Shown one piece after another: positions 36,534 to 44,979 of a stretch of 64,000 bases of DNA. The translations under genes were made by a program, and so were the position numbers. Positions within the stretch are counted from its first letter, which is position 1. Every line of letters begins with the position of its first letter. A model generated the notes under the pieces. The model did no database searches and was not told where the DNA came from. It worked only from the letters and a program-made list of their open reading frames with translations. Origin of the DNA: Streptomyces sp. NBC_01224 (GTDB lineage Bacteria > Actinomycetota > Actinomycetes > Streptomycetales > Streptomycetaceae); NCBI RefSeq assembly GCF_036002945.1, contig NZ_CP108529.1, forward strand, positions 868,001 through 932,000. The letters run 5' to 3'.

Positions 36534-36773
36534 TCAGGGGCCGTTTTGCAGCGGCCCCTGACGTATGCCGGCCCCGTGCTGCATGCCGGGCGTCCGGTTC
36601 GGGAGCCAGAGAGAGGCGGCGGCCAGGAGCGCCACCGCCGCCCCGCCCGTGAGCACCGGGATGCTGCCCGGCCAGGAGGCGAGCGCGCCGCCGCCGAGTG
36701 CGCCGATCGGCACCGTACCGATGAGTGCGGCCCGGAGAACCCCGGCGACCCGGCCCTGGAGCTCGGGGCCACC
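36534..36773 (-). pseudogene. C-terminal MFS transporter fragment
   Basis: The minus strand reads ELQGRVAGVLRAALIGTVPIG, then ALGGGALASWPG and two hydrophobic helices, to a TGA. This is the helix 10-12 region of an MFS exporter of the kind with a P-x-LQGRV.G loop. Upstream the frame breaks and no other helices follow, so most of the gene is missing. The remaining part of 36511-37208 has only the upstream region of the regulator gene. Confidence 0.6.
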
Positions 36774-37100
36774 GGCGCATGCGCGGTGGCAGGGCCACCA
36801 CCCAGCCGTCCGTCACCCACGCGAGGCGTTCCGCTGCCAGCAGGTCCACCGCTCCCGACCGATCGCGCTCAGGCAGGGCACGGAAGTGGCGTCCAGGACG
36901 GTCAGGAACGTGGCCGGCAGCGTCGAGCGTTTCTCGATCGTCTGCCGTTCGCGGTTCTTCGCCTCTTCCTCGCGAACCACTGCTTTCTTGATCTCCACAT
37001 GCCCCTCCCTTCCACTGTCGATCTCAAGTTCGTTGACGTCAGGTGCCGTTGTACAAGGCTCGCAAGAGTGCCTCCTGAGGGCGGTAGGGCGTACGGGACA

Positions 37101-37116
37101 GTCCACGCGCGTGGAC
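37101..37116. promoter_or_regulatory. 16-bp perfect palindrome upstream of the regulator gene
   Basis: GTCCACGC-GCGTGGAC is a perfect 16-bp palindrome about 95 bases before the DeoR/LacI hybrid gene. It could be an operator or part of the promoter. No second copy is seen in the window. Confidence 0.35.
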
Positions 37117-37159
37117 AGTGGAGGGGTGATCGCTATGCTGCGACCCAAGCGCTCACAGG

Positions 37160-37172
37160 AAGCGTTCAAACG
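37160..37172 (-). promoter_or_regulatory. CGTTTGAACGCTT box, candidate operator
   Basis: On the minus strand, CGTTTGAACGCTT sits 37 bases before the DeoR/LacI hybrid regulator gene. A 12-of-13 match, CGTTTGACCGCTT, lies just after that gene and before the sugar-binding protein start. Paired copies at both promoters fit an operator for this regulator. Confidence 0.5.
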
Positions 37173-37208
37173 AACAACGCGCAGCGGTACGGCGAGGGGG
37201 CCAACAGC

Positions 37209-38381
37209 ATGCGGGAGCCGGTTGAACTCAGGCGGCAGCGAATCCTGTCGGTGGTGGAGTCGCGCGGCGCGGTCAAGGTCAGCGTGCTCGCGGCCGAGCT
37301 GGACGTCTCGGTGGTCACGATCCGGCGGGACGTCGAGGAGCTGACCCGGGCCGGGCGGCTTCGGCGCGGGCACGGGGTGGCCCGGCCGGTACGGGAGGCG
37401 CAGCCGCCCACCGCGGTCCCGGCGCCGAGGAGCGAGGAGCCCGGCGGGGACGGCGGGGCGGTCGCGCTGGTCGTCCCGGAGCGGCATTCGTACCTGTACG
37501 AGACCCTGCACGGCGCCCGGACCGTCCTGGAGGAGTCCGGGATGCGGATCGCCCTGCACATCGCACCTCAGTCGGCCGGCGCCGAACGTCCGCAGGTGGA
37601 GCGGGCGCTGGCGGACGGGGCGCGCGGGTTGCTGATCGCGCCGCGCTGGCGCAATGCGCGTTCGGAGGAGCTGGACTACGGCTGGCTCGCGGACCTGAGG
37701 GTGCCGACCGTGCTGATGGAACGGCGGCCCCGGCCGGGCAGCGCGCTGCACGCCCTGGATTCCGTCTGTTCCGATCACTGGTACGGGACGTATCTCGCCG
37801 TGGAGCACCTGGTCTCGCTCGGGCATCGCCGTATCGTGCTGGCGGCCCGCGACGACAGTCCGACGGCGCGCAGTATCCGAGCCGCGTTCACCGAGATCGC
37901 CGCGGCCCGCCCGGAGGTGGAGGACTGGTCGGTGGTGCTGAGTTCCCCGAAGGCGGTGCCCGGCCCCGGCCCCGACTCTCCTGCGGTGGGAGCCGCCGCC
38001 GTGGAAGCCGCCCCGCCAGCGACCGAGGACCGCACCGCTCTCGACCTGGCCGCGCTGCTGCGGGAGCGGGGCGTCACAGCGGCGGTGCTGCACGGCGATG
38101 TGGACGCGCTGATGCTGGTTCAGCGACTGGCGGAGAGCGGTGTGGAGGTGCCGCGGGACTGCTCGGTGGTGGCGTACGACGATGTGGTCGCGGCCCTGGG
38201 CAGCACCCCCCTCACAGCGGTGGCGCCGCCGAAGGCGGAGATCGGGCGGGTCGCCGCCGAACTGCTGCTCCAACGGCTGTCCGGGGCCGCCGGCGCGAGC
38301 GGCCCGGTACGCCGGACGGAGCTGCTGCCCACGCTCAAGGTGCGTGGATCCGCGCAGACCCTCACCGCCCCCACCGAGTGA
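37209..38381 (+). CDS. DeoR-type HTH fused to LacI-type sensor domain, transcriptional regulator
   Basis: A 390-residue protein; ATG after GAGGGG. Residues 1-57 are a DeoR-like winged helix (RRQRILSVVESRGAVKVSVLAAELDVSVVTIRRDVEEL), not the usual LacI headpiece. Residues about 80-380 are a LacI/periplasmic-binding-protein-like sensor (VEHLVSLGHRRIVLAARDD, TAVLHGDVDALMLVQRL). This hybrid class controls sugar utilisation in Streptomyces. It precedes the relic sugar ABC operon and matches a repeated CGTTTGAnCGCTT box at both promoters. Confidence 0.88.
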   Translation: MREPVELRRQRILSVVESRGAVKVSVLAAELDVSVVTIRRDVEELTRAGRLRRGHGVARPVREAQPPTAVPAPRSEEPGGDGGAVALVVPERHSYLYETLHGARTVLEESGMRIALHIAPQSAGAERPQVERALADGARGLLIAPRWRNARSEELDYGWLADLRVPTVLMERRPRPGSALHALDSVCSDHWYGTYLAVEHLVSLGHRRIVLAARDDSPTARSIRAAFTEIAAARPEVEDWSVVLSSPKAVPGPGPDSPAVGAAAVEAAPPATEDRTALDLAALLRERGVTAAVLHGDVDALMLVQRLAESGVEVPRDCSVVAYDDVVAALGSTPLTAVAPPKAEIGRVAAELLLQRLSGAAGASGPVRRTELLPTLKVRGSAQTLTAPTE

Positions 38382-38382
38382 G

Positions 38383-38395
38383 CGTTTGACCGCTT
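38383..38395 (+). promoter_or_regulatory. CGTTTGACCGCTT box before the sugar-binding protein
   Basis: This is the plus-strand partner of the box at 37160-37172, starting two bases after the regulator stop and about 90 bases before the lipoprotein start. It probably served as the operator of the sugar transporter operon. Confidence 0.5.
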
Positions 38396-38483
38396 TGATT
38401 TTCTTCTGAGCGATCTCTTGACCACTACCGATCAGCCGATCAGGATTCCCCGTGACCCGAATCAGGAGCCGCGGGAGGCGTAC

Positions 38484-38877
38484 ATGCCCGATCGACAAGG
38501 TCGTCGATCCGTGCTCGCCACGATCGCCGCCCTGCCGCTGACAGGCGCGCTCAGCGCCTGCAGCGGCAACGGCGGATCATCAGGATCGGGCAGCGCGAGC
38601 AACACCAGCAGCGCAGTCGGTTCAGCCGGCAAGGACGAGAAGCAGGCTACGCACATCACCTTCTGGTCCGCTCTGCGCGGCAGCCAGGAAGTCGTGGACA
38701 CGTTCAATCGCACCCACGACACCGTCCAGGTCGGGTGGTACGGCTGCATCGCCCTCTCCTACGGCGTCACCCGCTGGACCAACCGCACAAACGCTCGCGG
38801 TCCTGCCGCTGATCCTCGCCTTCGCCCTGCTCCAGCGGTTCTGGAAGTCGGGGCTCACCGTGGGCGCCGTCAAGTAG
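38484..38877 (+). pseudogene. Collapsed ABC sugar operon: binding-protein start joined to permease end
   Basis: The reading frame starts as a solute-binding lipoprotein: an Arg-rich signal peptide, lipobox LSAC (GALSACSG), a Ser/Gly linker, then HITFWSALRGSQEVVDTFNRTHD. Around 38740 the homology ends. From about 38790 a different frame reads LAVLPLILAFALLQRFWKSGLTVGAVK to TAG, the usual C-terminus of a MalG-type sugar permease. One large deletion has removed most of the binding protein, the first permease and nearly all of the second. Confidence 0.75.
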
Positions 38878-38908
38878 CCGCGCCAACACCCCCCGTACCA
38901 GGAGAAAG

Positions 38909-39949
38909 ATGCTCAGCACCGCCCACACCTCCCCCGACGCTCGGAACCGGCCACGCGCCGCCGTCGCCATGAAGCCGGACGCCGCGGCCGCCCTCCTCGA
39001 CGCACGGTCCCTGGCCGCGCTCGGCGAGGTGTGCGACCTCGCTCCCCTGCCCGTTCTCGACGACTTCAGCACCGACCGGGCCCGCGCCGTACTGGCCGAC
39101 GTGGAGGTCCTGGTAACCGGCTGGGGCTGTCCGCCGCTCGACGGGGCGGCCCTGGACGCGGCGCCGCATCTGCGCGCCGTCGTCCACACCGCGGGCACCA
39201 TCCGCGGACACATCACCGAAGCCTGCTGGGAACGTGGCATCGAGGTGTCGTCGGCGGCCGCCGCCAACGCCCTGCCGGTGGCGGAGTACACCGTCGCGAT
39301 GATCCTGCTCTCCGGCAAACGGGTCCTGGAACGGGCCCGCGACTACCGGACGGAACGCCGCCGCGACAACTCGCTCGCCACCTCGACGGAGGTCGGGAAC
39401 TACGGCCGCACCGTCGGCATTCTGTCCGCCTCACTGATCGGCCGACGCGTCATCGAACTGCTGCGGCCGTACGACCTGCCGGTGCTGCTCCACGATCCGT
39501 ACGTCTCCGAGGCGGAGGCCGCCGCTCTCGGCGTCCGGCCCGTCGGCCTCGGTGAACTGTTCGCCCGCAGCGACGTGGTGAGCGTCCACACCCCGCTGCT
39601 GCCGGCCACCCGCGGGCTCGTCAGCCGTGAACTGCTCACCTCGATGCGCCCCGACAGCGTGCTCATCAACACCTCGCGGGGCGCCGTCGTCGACCAGGAC
39701 GCGCTCGTCGACGTCCTGCGGCAGGACCGGATCCGGGCGATCCTCGACGTCACGGAGCCCGACACCCTGCCCGCCACACACCCCCTCTGGGAGTGCGACA
39801 ACGTGACCATCACCCCACACCTCGCAGGCTCGCAGGGCAACGAGTGGGGGCGACTGGTCGATCTGGCGGTCGGCGAGGCCGGCCGCTGGGCCGCGGGCGA
39901 CGGATTCGCCCATCCCGTACGACGCGAAAGGCTGGCATTCCTCGCATGA
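38909..39949 (+). CDS. D-isomer-specific 2-hydroxyacid dehydrogenase
   Basis: A 346-residue protein; ATG after AGGAGAAAG. The NAD-binding region reads VGILSASLIGRRVIELL, the variant with Ser in the second glycine position seen in a hydroxyacid dehydrogenase subgroup. The active-site Arg, Glu and His lie in INTSRGAVVD, LDVTEPDTLPATHPLW and NVTITPHLAG. It interconverts 2-oxo and D-2-hydroxy acids, here perhaps in sugar-acid metabolism, judging from the regulator and transporter beside it. It overlaps the DUF2264 gene by four bases (ATGA). Confidence 0.88.
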   Translation: MLSTAHTSPDARNRPRAAVAMKPDAAAALLDARSLAALGEVCDLAPLPVLDDFSTDRARAVLADVEVLVTGWGCPPLDGAALDAAPHLRAVVHTAGTIRGHITEACWERGIEVSSAAAANALPVAEYTVAMILLSGKRVLERARDYRTERRRDNSLATSTEVGNYGRTVGILSASLIGRRVIELLRPYDLPVLLHDPYVSEAEAAALGVRPVGLGELFARSDVVSVHTPLLPATRGLVSRELLTSMRPDSVLINTSRGAVVDQDALVDVLRQDRIRAILDVTEPDTLPATHPLWECDNVTITPHLAGSQGNEWGRLVDLAVGEAGRWAAGDGFAHPVRRERLAFLA

Positions 39950-41847
39950 CCGCACCCCATCTGGGATCTCCCCTCGAACTCCCCGCCGATGACCGGGCGT
40001 TGAGCCCGCACACCGGCTACACCCGTGCGCACTGGGAGGCAGCGGCGGACGGACTGCTCAAGGCCGCCTGGCAGTGGGCCACTCCGGGCGGCGCGCTGCT
40101 GGACCTGCCGGGCCGGCCGTCCGCGTCCGGGGTGCGCTCCGACGGTCTGGAGGGATACGCGCGTACGTTCCTCGCCGCCGCCTTCCGGGTCGCGGGCGCG
40201 GACGGCAAGGACCCGCACGGCTGGCTCGACCGGTACGCCGACGGGCTCACCGCGGGTACCCGTACCCCCGGACGGGACGATGCCGAGTCCTGGCCGCTGA
40301 TCCGCGACCACACCGTCTTCGGCCAGCCGATGGTCGAGTCCGCGTCGGTCGCCATCGGTCTGCGGCTGACCCGGCCGTGGCTCTGGGACAGGCTGGAGTC
40401 CGGGGTGCAGGACCGGGCCGAGGAGTGGCTGCGCGGCGCGCTGCGGCACACCCCCGCTCCCAACAACTGGTATCTGTTCCCCTACTCCGTGGCGGCGTTC
40501 CTCGACTCCGTGGGCCGTGGCGACGCGGAGACGGCCCGCGCGAAGGAGCGTGCTCTCGACCTGCTGGAGGGCTGGTACCGAGGGCAGGGCTGGTACTCGG
40601 ACGGCGACGGCCGCGCGTTCGACCACTACAACGGCTGGGCGCTGCACCTCTACCCCGTGCTGGACGCGCATCTGTCGGGTGACGCCGAGCTGTCCGCGCA
40701 CTACGGCGACCGGCTGCGCGAACATCTGGAGGGCTTCTCACTGCTGTTCGGCGGCGACGGTGCGCCGATCCACTTCGGCCGCTCGCTGACGTACCGTTTC
40801 GCGGCGGCTTCGTCGGTCGCGCTCGGCGCCGTCACCGGGCACACCCCGCTCACGCCCGGCGCCTCGCGTCGGGTGATCAACGGGTCTCTGCGCTACTTCC
40901 TGGACAGGGGTGCGACCGGTACGGACGGACTGCTGAGTCTGGGCTGGCACGGCCCCCACGAGGCGACGCTGCAGAACTACTCGGCCCCCGCCTCGCCGTA
41001 CTGGGCGTCCAAGGCCTTCGTCTCGCTGCTCGCCCCGGACGGTCATCCGCTGTGGACCGCGACCGAGGAGCCCGCGCCGAGCGAGGGCCCCGACCGGGTG
41101 CTCGCCCTGCCGTCGCCCGGACTGCTCGTCCAGTCCACCCGGGCGGACGGAATCGTACGGCTGCACAACCACGGCAGTGACCATGTGCGCCCGCACGAGG
41201 GCGAGTCGGGTGTGCAGGACGATCCGTTGTACAGCCGTCAGTCGTACTCCACGGTGACCGGCCCCACGTCGATGGCGAACGTGGCGGACAACCATCTGGC
41301 CGTGGTCGTCGCCGGGGTGCGCAGCGGTCGCCGCGCCATCCGTCCGCTGGGCGCCGGTGGGGGCGACGGCTGGGGCTGGGCCGCCTCCTGGCACCGCCCG
41401 GTGTTCACGTCCGGTGCACCGATGGTGCCGGGTATGCGGGTGGAGAGCGTCACCGTGGTCCGCGGCCGGTACGAGCTGCGGGTGCACCGCGTGCTCGGCG
41501 CACCGGCAGGGGCCCGGGTGGAGCAGACGGGCTGGGCGACCGGCCGCGACGACGCGGTGACCTCCGCGTTGCACGGTCTGCACGGCTGGGAGACACGGGA
41601 CGGGATACGGGCCCCGCAGGGCACGGCGTACACGCGCTGGGCGGTGGTGCCCCGGCTGTCCGCAGCTGCTGAGGGCACGGCGGTGCTGGTGTCGCTCGCC
41701 TCGCTGACCGCGGAGCCCGACGCGGCGTCGCTCGATGCGGTGGTGAGCGGGGTGAATGTGGACCGGGACACGGTGGAGGTCTGCTGGGCGCAGGATGCGG
41801 CGACGACACGTATCGGCTTCGGTCCAGTGACGGTCACGCACGGGTGA
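39946..41847 (+). CDS. DUF2264 domain protein
   Basis: A 633-residue cytosolic protein. The opening THWEA-like stretch (YTRAHWEAAADGLL) and the motifs NNWYLFPYSVAAFLD, GQGWYSDGDGRAFDHYNGWALHLYP and LLFGGDGAPIHFGRSLTYRFAA are characteristic of DUF2264, an alpha/alpha-barrel-like family next to carbohydrate genes. Its activity is not established to my knowledge; a glycoside-processing role is plausible. It is coupled to the hydroxyacid dehydrogenase and ends 45 bases from convergent lutC. Confidence 0.82.
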   Translation: MTAPHLGSPLELPADDRALSPHTGYTRAHWEAAADGLLKAAWQWATPGGALLDLPGRPSASGVRSDGLEGYARTFLAAAFRVAGADGKDPHGWLDRYADGLTAGTRTPGRDDAESWPLIRDHTVFGQPMVESASVAIGLRLTRPWLWDRLESGVQDRAEEWLRGALRHTPAPNNWYLFPYSVAAFLDSVGRGDAETARAKERALDLLEGWYRGQGWYSDGDGRAFDHYNGWALHLYPVLDAHLSGDAELSAHYGDRLREHLEGFSLLFGGDGAPIHFGRSLTYRFAAASSVALGAVTGHTPLTPGASRRVINGSLRYFLDRGATGTDGLLSLGWHGPHEATLQNYSAPASPYWASKAFVSLLAPDGHPLWTATEEPAPSEGPDRVLALPSPGLLVQSTRADGIVRLHNHGSDHVRPHEGESGVQDDPLYSRQSYSTVTGPTSMANVADNHLAVVVAGVRSGRRAIRPLGAGGGDGWGWAASWHRPVFTSGAPMVPGMRVESVTVVRGRYELRVHRVLGAPAGARVEQTGWATGRDDAVTSALHGLHGWETRDGIRAPQGTAYTRWAVVPRLSAAAEGTAVLVSLASLTAEPDAASLDAVVSGVNVDRDTVEVCWAQDAATTRIGFGPVTVTHG

Positions 41848-41851
41848 ACAC

Positions 41852-41885
41852 CGGGGTTGCGCGGCCGCGGGGCCGCGCAACCCCG
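41852..41885. terminator. 15-bp stem bidirectional terminator
   Basis: CGGGGTTGCGCGGCC (41852-41866) pairs with GGCCGCGCAACCCCG (41871-41885) around a four-base loop. It is between the convergent DUF2264 and lutC genes and likely stops both transcripts. Confidence 0.8.
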
Positions 41886-41892
41886 CCCTCCC

Positions 41893-42525
41893 CTACACGT
41901 CTGTCCTGATCACCACGGCCAGTGTGCGCGGACCGTGCACACCCTCCACCCGCTCCAGTTCGATGTCGGATGTGGCCGAAGGACCGCTGATCAGCGTCGT
42001 CGGCCTCTCCGGCACCAGCCGGGCCACCGCCTCAGGCACCCCGGCCTCGACCGTCGACAGATCGACGACACACACATGCAGATCGGGAACGAGGGACAGC
42101 GCCCGCCGCCCCTGGTCGGGTGAGCCGTCCAGAAAGATCGTGCCGGTCTCCGCGCAGCTGACCGCCGAGGCGGTGACGACCCCGTCCAAGGCGTCGAGCC
42201 GGGGAGCCGGAATATCGGCGGAGTCCTGCTGGACCTCACCGTCGTACGCGTCGAGCCACGCCGCGTCGAGTCCGGCCGGCACACCGATCCGCTGGGCACC
42301 GCGCTCCCGCAGCACCTCGGCGACGACCGGCGCCGTGCGGTCTGCGGTACAAGTGTGCACGTGCGCCTTGTAGTCGACGAGCCGGTCGGTGAAGAGGGCC
42401 AGGCGCTCGTCGTCGGGGAGGCCGCGGCCGGTGCGGTAGGCGCGGCGGACAGTGGTGTCCGGGGTCGGGGCGAGGGCCAGGGCGTCCCTGATCCTGCCCA
42501 GCACCGTTTCGCGAGCGGTCGTCAC
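41893..42525 (-). CDS. lutC: Lactate utilization protein C, LUD domain
   Basis: A 210-residue protein starting at GTG, whose A/C overlaps the lutB stop (GTGA). LUD-domain features are the C-terminal ATLISGPSATSDIELERVEGVHGPRTLAVVI, with the conserved SATSDIE and GVHGP segments. The enzyme complex LutABC oxidises L-lactate to pyruvate; LutC is the small LUD subunit. The three genes are read in the order lutA-lutB-lutC on the minus strand. Confidence 0.92.
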   Translation of the reverse strand: MTTARETVLGRIRDALALAPTPDTTVRRAYRTGRGLPDDERLALFTDRLVDYKAHVHTCTADRTAPVVAEVLRERGAQRIGVPAGLDAAWLDAYDGEVQQDSADIPAPRLDALDGVVTASAVSCAETGTIFLDGSPDQGRRALSLVPDLHVCVVDLSTVEAGVPEAVARLVPERPTTLISGPSATSDIELERVEGVHGPRTLAVVIRTDV

Positions 42526-44060
42526 TTCTCCTCCTTCTTCTGGTTCTTCTCGTACTCGTCGGCGGCGGCCCGCATCGTCGCGGCGCCTTCGGCCGATGTC
42601 AGCCAGGAGCGGAAGGACTGCTTCGGCGGGGCGGCGGTGTCGCGGCTGTCGCTCCAGCCTTTGAACGGCGGCGGCAGATGCGAGATCTTCCCGTCCCGCC
42701 CGGCGATGACGCGGCCGATCGCCGCACCCTTCTGCGCGGCGGTGAACAGCCTCGGCCTCTTCATCACTCCGGCCGCGGCCTTCATGGCCAGCTTCTCCGC
42801 CGTCGTACCGGACTGCTCGGTGTGCTGGTGGCGCAGCTCGACCAGCAGCGACGGAATGTCGATCTTGACGGGGCAGGCGTCGAAACAGGCACCGCAGAGG
42901 CTGGAGGCGTACGGCAAAGAGCTGTTCGGGTCGTCCTTGGCCGCGTGCATCCCGGCGAGCTGCGGGGTGAGGACCGCGCCGATCGGTCCGGGGTAGGTCG
43001 ATCCGTACGCATGACCGCCGGCCCGTTCGTACACCGGGCAGACATTGAGACAGGCCGAGCAGCGGATGCAGTTGAGCGCCTCGCGCCCGATCCGGTCGGC
43101 GAGCGCGGCGGTGCGACCGTTGTCGAGCAGGACCAGATGGAAGTCCTGCGGTCCGTCGCCGGGCGTCACACCGGTCCACATCGAGGTGTACGGGTTCATC
43201 CGCTCACCGGTGGAGGAGCGCGGCAGCAACTGCAGGAAGACTTCGAGGTCCTGATAGCGCGGCAGCACCTTCTCGATGCCCATGACGGTGATCAGGGTGT
43301 CGGGCAGGGTCAGGCACATGCGGCCGTTGCCCTCGGACTCGACGACACAGAGGGTTCCGGTCTCGGCGATACCGAAGTTGGCGCCGGAGACCGCCACCTT
43401 GGTCGTCATGAACTTCTCGCGCAGATAGGCGCGGGCCGCGGCGGCGAGATGCGCGGGTACGTTGTCGAGGCCCGGGTCGACGCCCGGGATCTCCTTGAGG
43501 AAGATCTGCCGGATCTCGTCACGGTTGCGGTGGATCGCGGGCACCAGGATGTGCGACGGCTTGTCGTGCGCAAGCTGGACGATCAGTTCGGCGAGATCCG
43601 TCTCGTACGGCGTGATACCGACCGATTCGAGGTGCTCGTTGAGGCCGATCTCCTGGGTGGCCATCGACTTGACCTTGATGACGTCGCCGCTGCCCGTCGC
43701 CTTGACGAGCCGGGTGACGATCTCGTTGGCCTCGACTCCGTCGCGCGCCCAGTGGACGGTGCCGCCGCGCTCGGTGACCTTCCGCTCCAGTTGCTCCAGG
43801 AGTTCGGGGAGCCGGTTCATGGTGTCGGTCTTGATGGCCGAACCGGCGTCGCGCAACTGCTCCCAGTCGGACAGTTCACCGGTGACATTCAGGCGTTTGG
43901 CGCGGATCGTGTGGGTTGCCCTGCCGAGATTGCGGCGCAGTTGTTCGTTGCGCAGTTCGTCGTGGGCCGCCTCGGGGAACGTCCGGTCGCCGCGCAGATT
44001 CCCCGTGCCGTACGGCGAACGAGGCGGGGTTGCGGGCATGCCGAGGAAGGTGCTGCTCAT
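42522..44060 (-). CDS. lutB: Lactate utilization iron-sulfur protein B
   Basis: A 512-residue protein. An N-terminal LUD-like domain contains KVKSMATQEIGLNEHLE and FGIAETGTLCVVESEGNGR. Two 4Fe-4S motifs follow: CIRCSACLNVCPVYE and CGACFDACPVKIDIP. A Lys-rich tail ends the protein. LutB is the ferredoxin-like subunit of the L-lactate oxidation complex. Its start overlaps the lutA stop region by four bases (ATGA), and its end overlaps lutC. Confidence 0.94.
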   Translation of the reverse strand: MSSTFLGMPATPPRSPYGTGNLRGDRTFPEAAHDELRNEQLRRNLGRATHTIRAKRLNVTGELSDWEQLRDAGSAIKTDTMNRLPELLEQLERKVTERGGTVHWARDGVEANEIVTRLVKATGSGDVIKVKSMATQEIGLNEHLESVGITPYETDLAELIVQLAHDKPSHILVPAIHRNRDEIRQIFLKEIPGVDPGLDNVPAHLAAAARAYLREKFMTTKVAVSGANFGIAETGTLCVVESEGNGRMCLTLPDTLITVMGIEKVLPRYQDLEVFLQLLPRSSTGERMNPYTSMWTGVTPGDGPQDFHLVLLDNGRTAALADRIGREALNCIRCSACLNVCPVYERAGGHAYGSTYPGPIGAVLTPQLAGMHAAKDDPNSSLPYASSLCGACFDACPVKIDIPSLLVELRHQHTEQSGTTAEKLAMKAAAGVMKRPRLFTAAQKGAAIGRVIAGRDGKISHLPPPFKGWSDSRDTAAPPKQSFRSWLTSAEGAATMRAAADEYEKNQKKEEK

Positions 44061-44824
44061 CGGGCGGCCTCCGTCGGGGCGTACGGCGAGGTGCGGGTGG
44101 AGGAGAGGATCTGTGCGAGGTGCAGGGTGCGGGTGCCCGAGGCGATACGGGAGAGTCCGCCGCCGATGTGCATCAGACAGGACGAGTCGCCCGCGGTGCA
44201 GACATCGGCTCCGGTGGTGGCGATGTTGCGCATCTTGTCCTGGAGCATGGCCGTCGACGTCTCGGCGTTCTTGACGGCGAAGGTGCCGCCGAATCCGCAG
44301 CAGGAATCGGAATCGGGGAGCTCGACGAGGTCGATGGAGTCGACGGCGCGGAGCAGCTTCAGCGGCTTCTCGCCGACCCGGAGCATACGCAGGGAGTGGC
44401 AGGTGGGGTGGTACGTCACCCGGTGCGGGAAGTACGCCCCGACCTGGGTCACATCCAGGACGTCGACGAGGAATTCCGACAGCTCGTACGTCTTGGCCTT
44501 GACGGTGGCGACACCCGCGCGCAGCGCCGCGTCCCCGTACCGCTCGGCGACGATCTCGTGCTGATGGCGGACCGAACCCGCGCACGATCCGGACGGCATG
44601 ACGACGGCGTCGATCGACGCGTCACCGAACTGCTCGGCGAAATTCCGTACCAGGGGCACGGGTTCGCGCTGATATCCGGTGTTGACGTGCATCTGACCGC
44701 AGCAGGTCTGCCCCGGCGGGAACACCACGTCATGGCCCAGGCGGGCGAGCAGGACCGCAGTCGATTTCACCGCCTCGGGGAAGAGCGTGTCTCCCAGACA
44801 GGTGGCGAAGAGTCCGATGCGCAT
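44057..44824 (-). CDS. lutA: Lactate utilization Fe-S protein A (CCG domain)
   Basis: A 255-residue protein; the ATG follows GGAGAG. Two CCG-type clusters are visible: TCCGQMHVNTGY in the first half and SCCGFGGTFAV in the second, with further Cys in PTCHSLRM. This matches LutA/GlcF-type Fe-S oxidoreductase subunits. It is the first gene of lutABC, and a perfect 15-bp palindrome for a FadR-type regulator lies 30 bases upstream. Confidence 0.94.
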   Translation of the reverse strand: MRIGLFATCLGDTLFPEAVKSTAVLLARLGHDVVFPPGQTCCGQMHVNTGYQREPVPLVRNFAEQFGDASIDAVVMPSGSCAGSVRHQHEIVAERYGDAALRAGVATVKAKTYELSEFLVDVLDVTQVGAYFPHRVTYHPTCHSLRMLRVGEKPLKLLRAVDSIDLVELPDSDSCCGFGGTFAVKNAETSTAMLQDKMRNIATTGADVCTAGDSSCLMHIGGGLSRIASGTRTLHLAQILSSTRTSPYAPTEAAR

Positions 44825-44853
44825 GGGGTCTCTCCGATCGATTCTCCAATTTT

Positions 44854-44868
44854 TATGGTCCGACCATA
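44854..44868. promoter_or_regulatory. FadR/LldR-type operator upstream of lutA
   Basis: TATGGTC-C-GACCATA is symmetric over all 15 bases apart from the centre, and it fits the TnGTnnnACnA consensus of FadR-subfamily GntR regulators. It lies in the gap between the regulator stop and lutA and probably blocks lutA transcription. Confidence 0.75.
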
Positions 44869-44979
44869 CTACTCTCAGTCCGGAACGCGAAGGGCGCGGC
44901 GCGCCGGAGCAGCACGACATTCAGTCATGCCCCTGACAATCTTTCGCTCGAAGGCCGACGCACCGGTCGTCGATCACCG

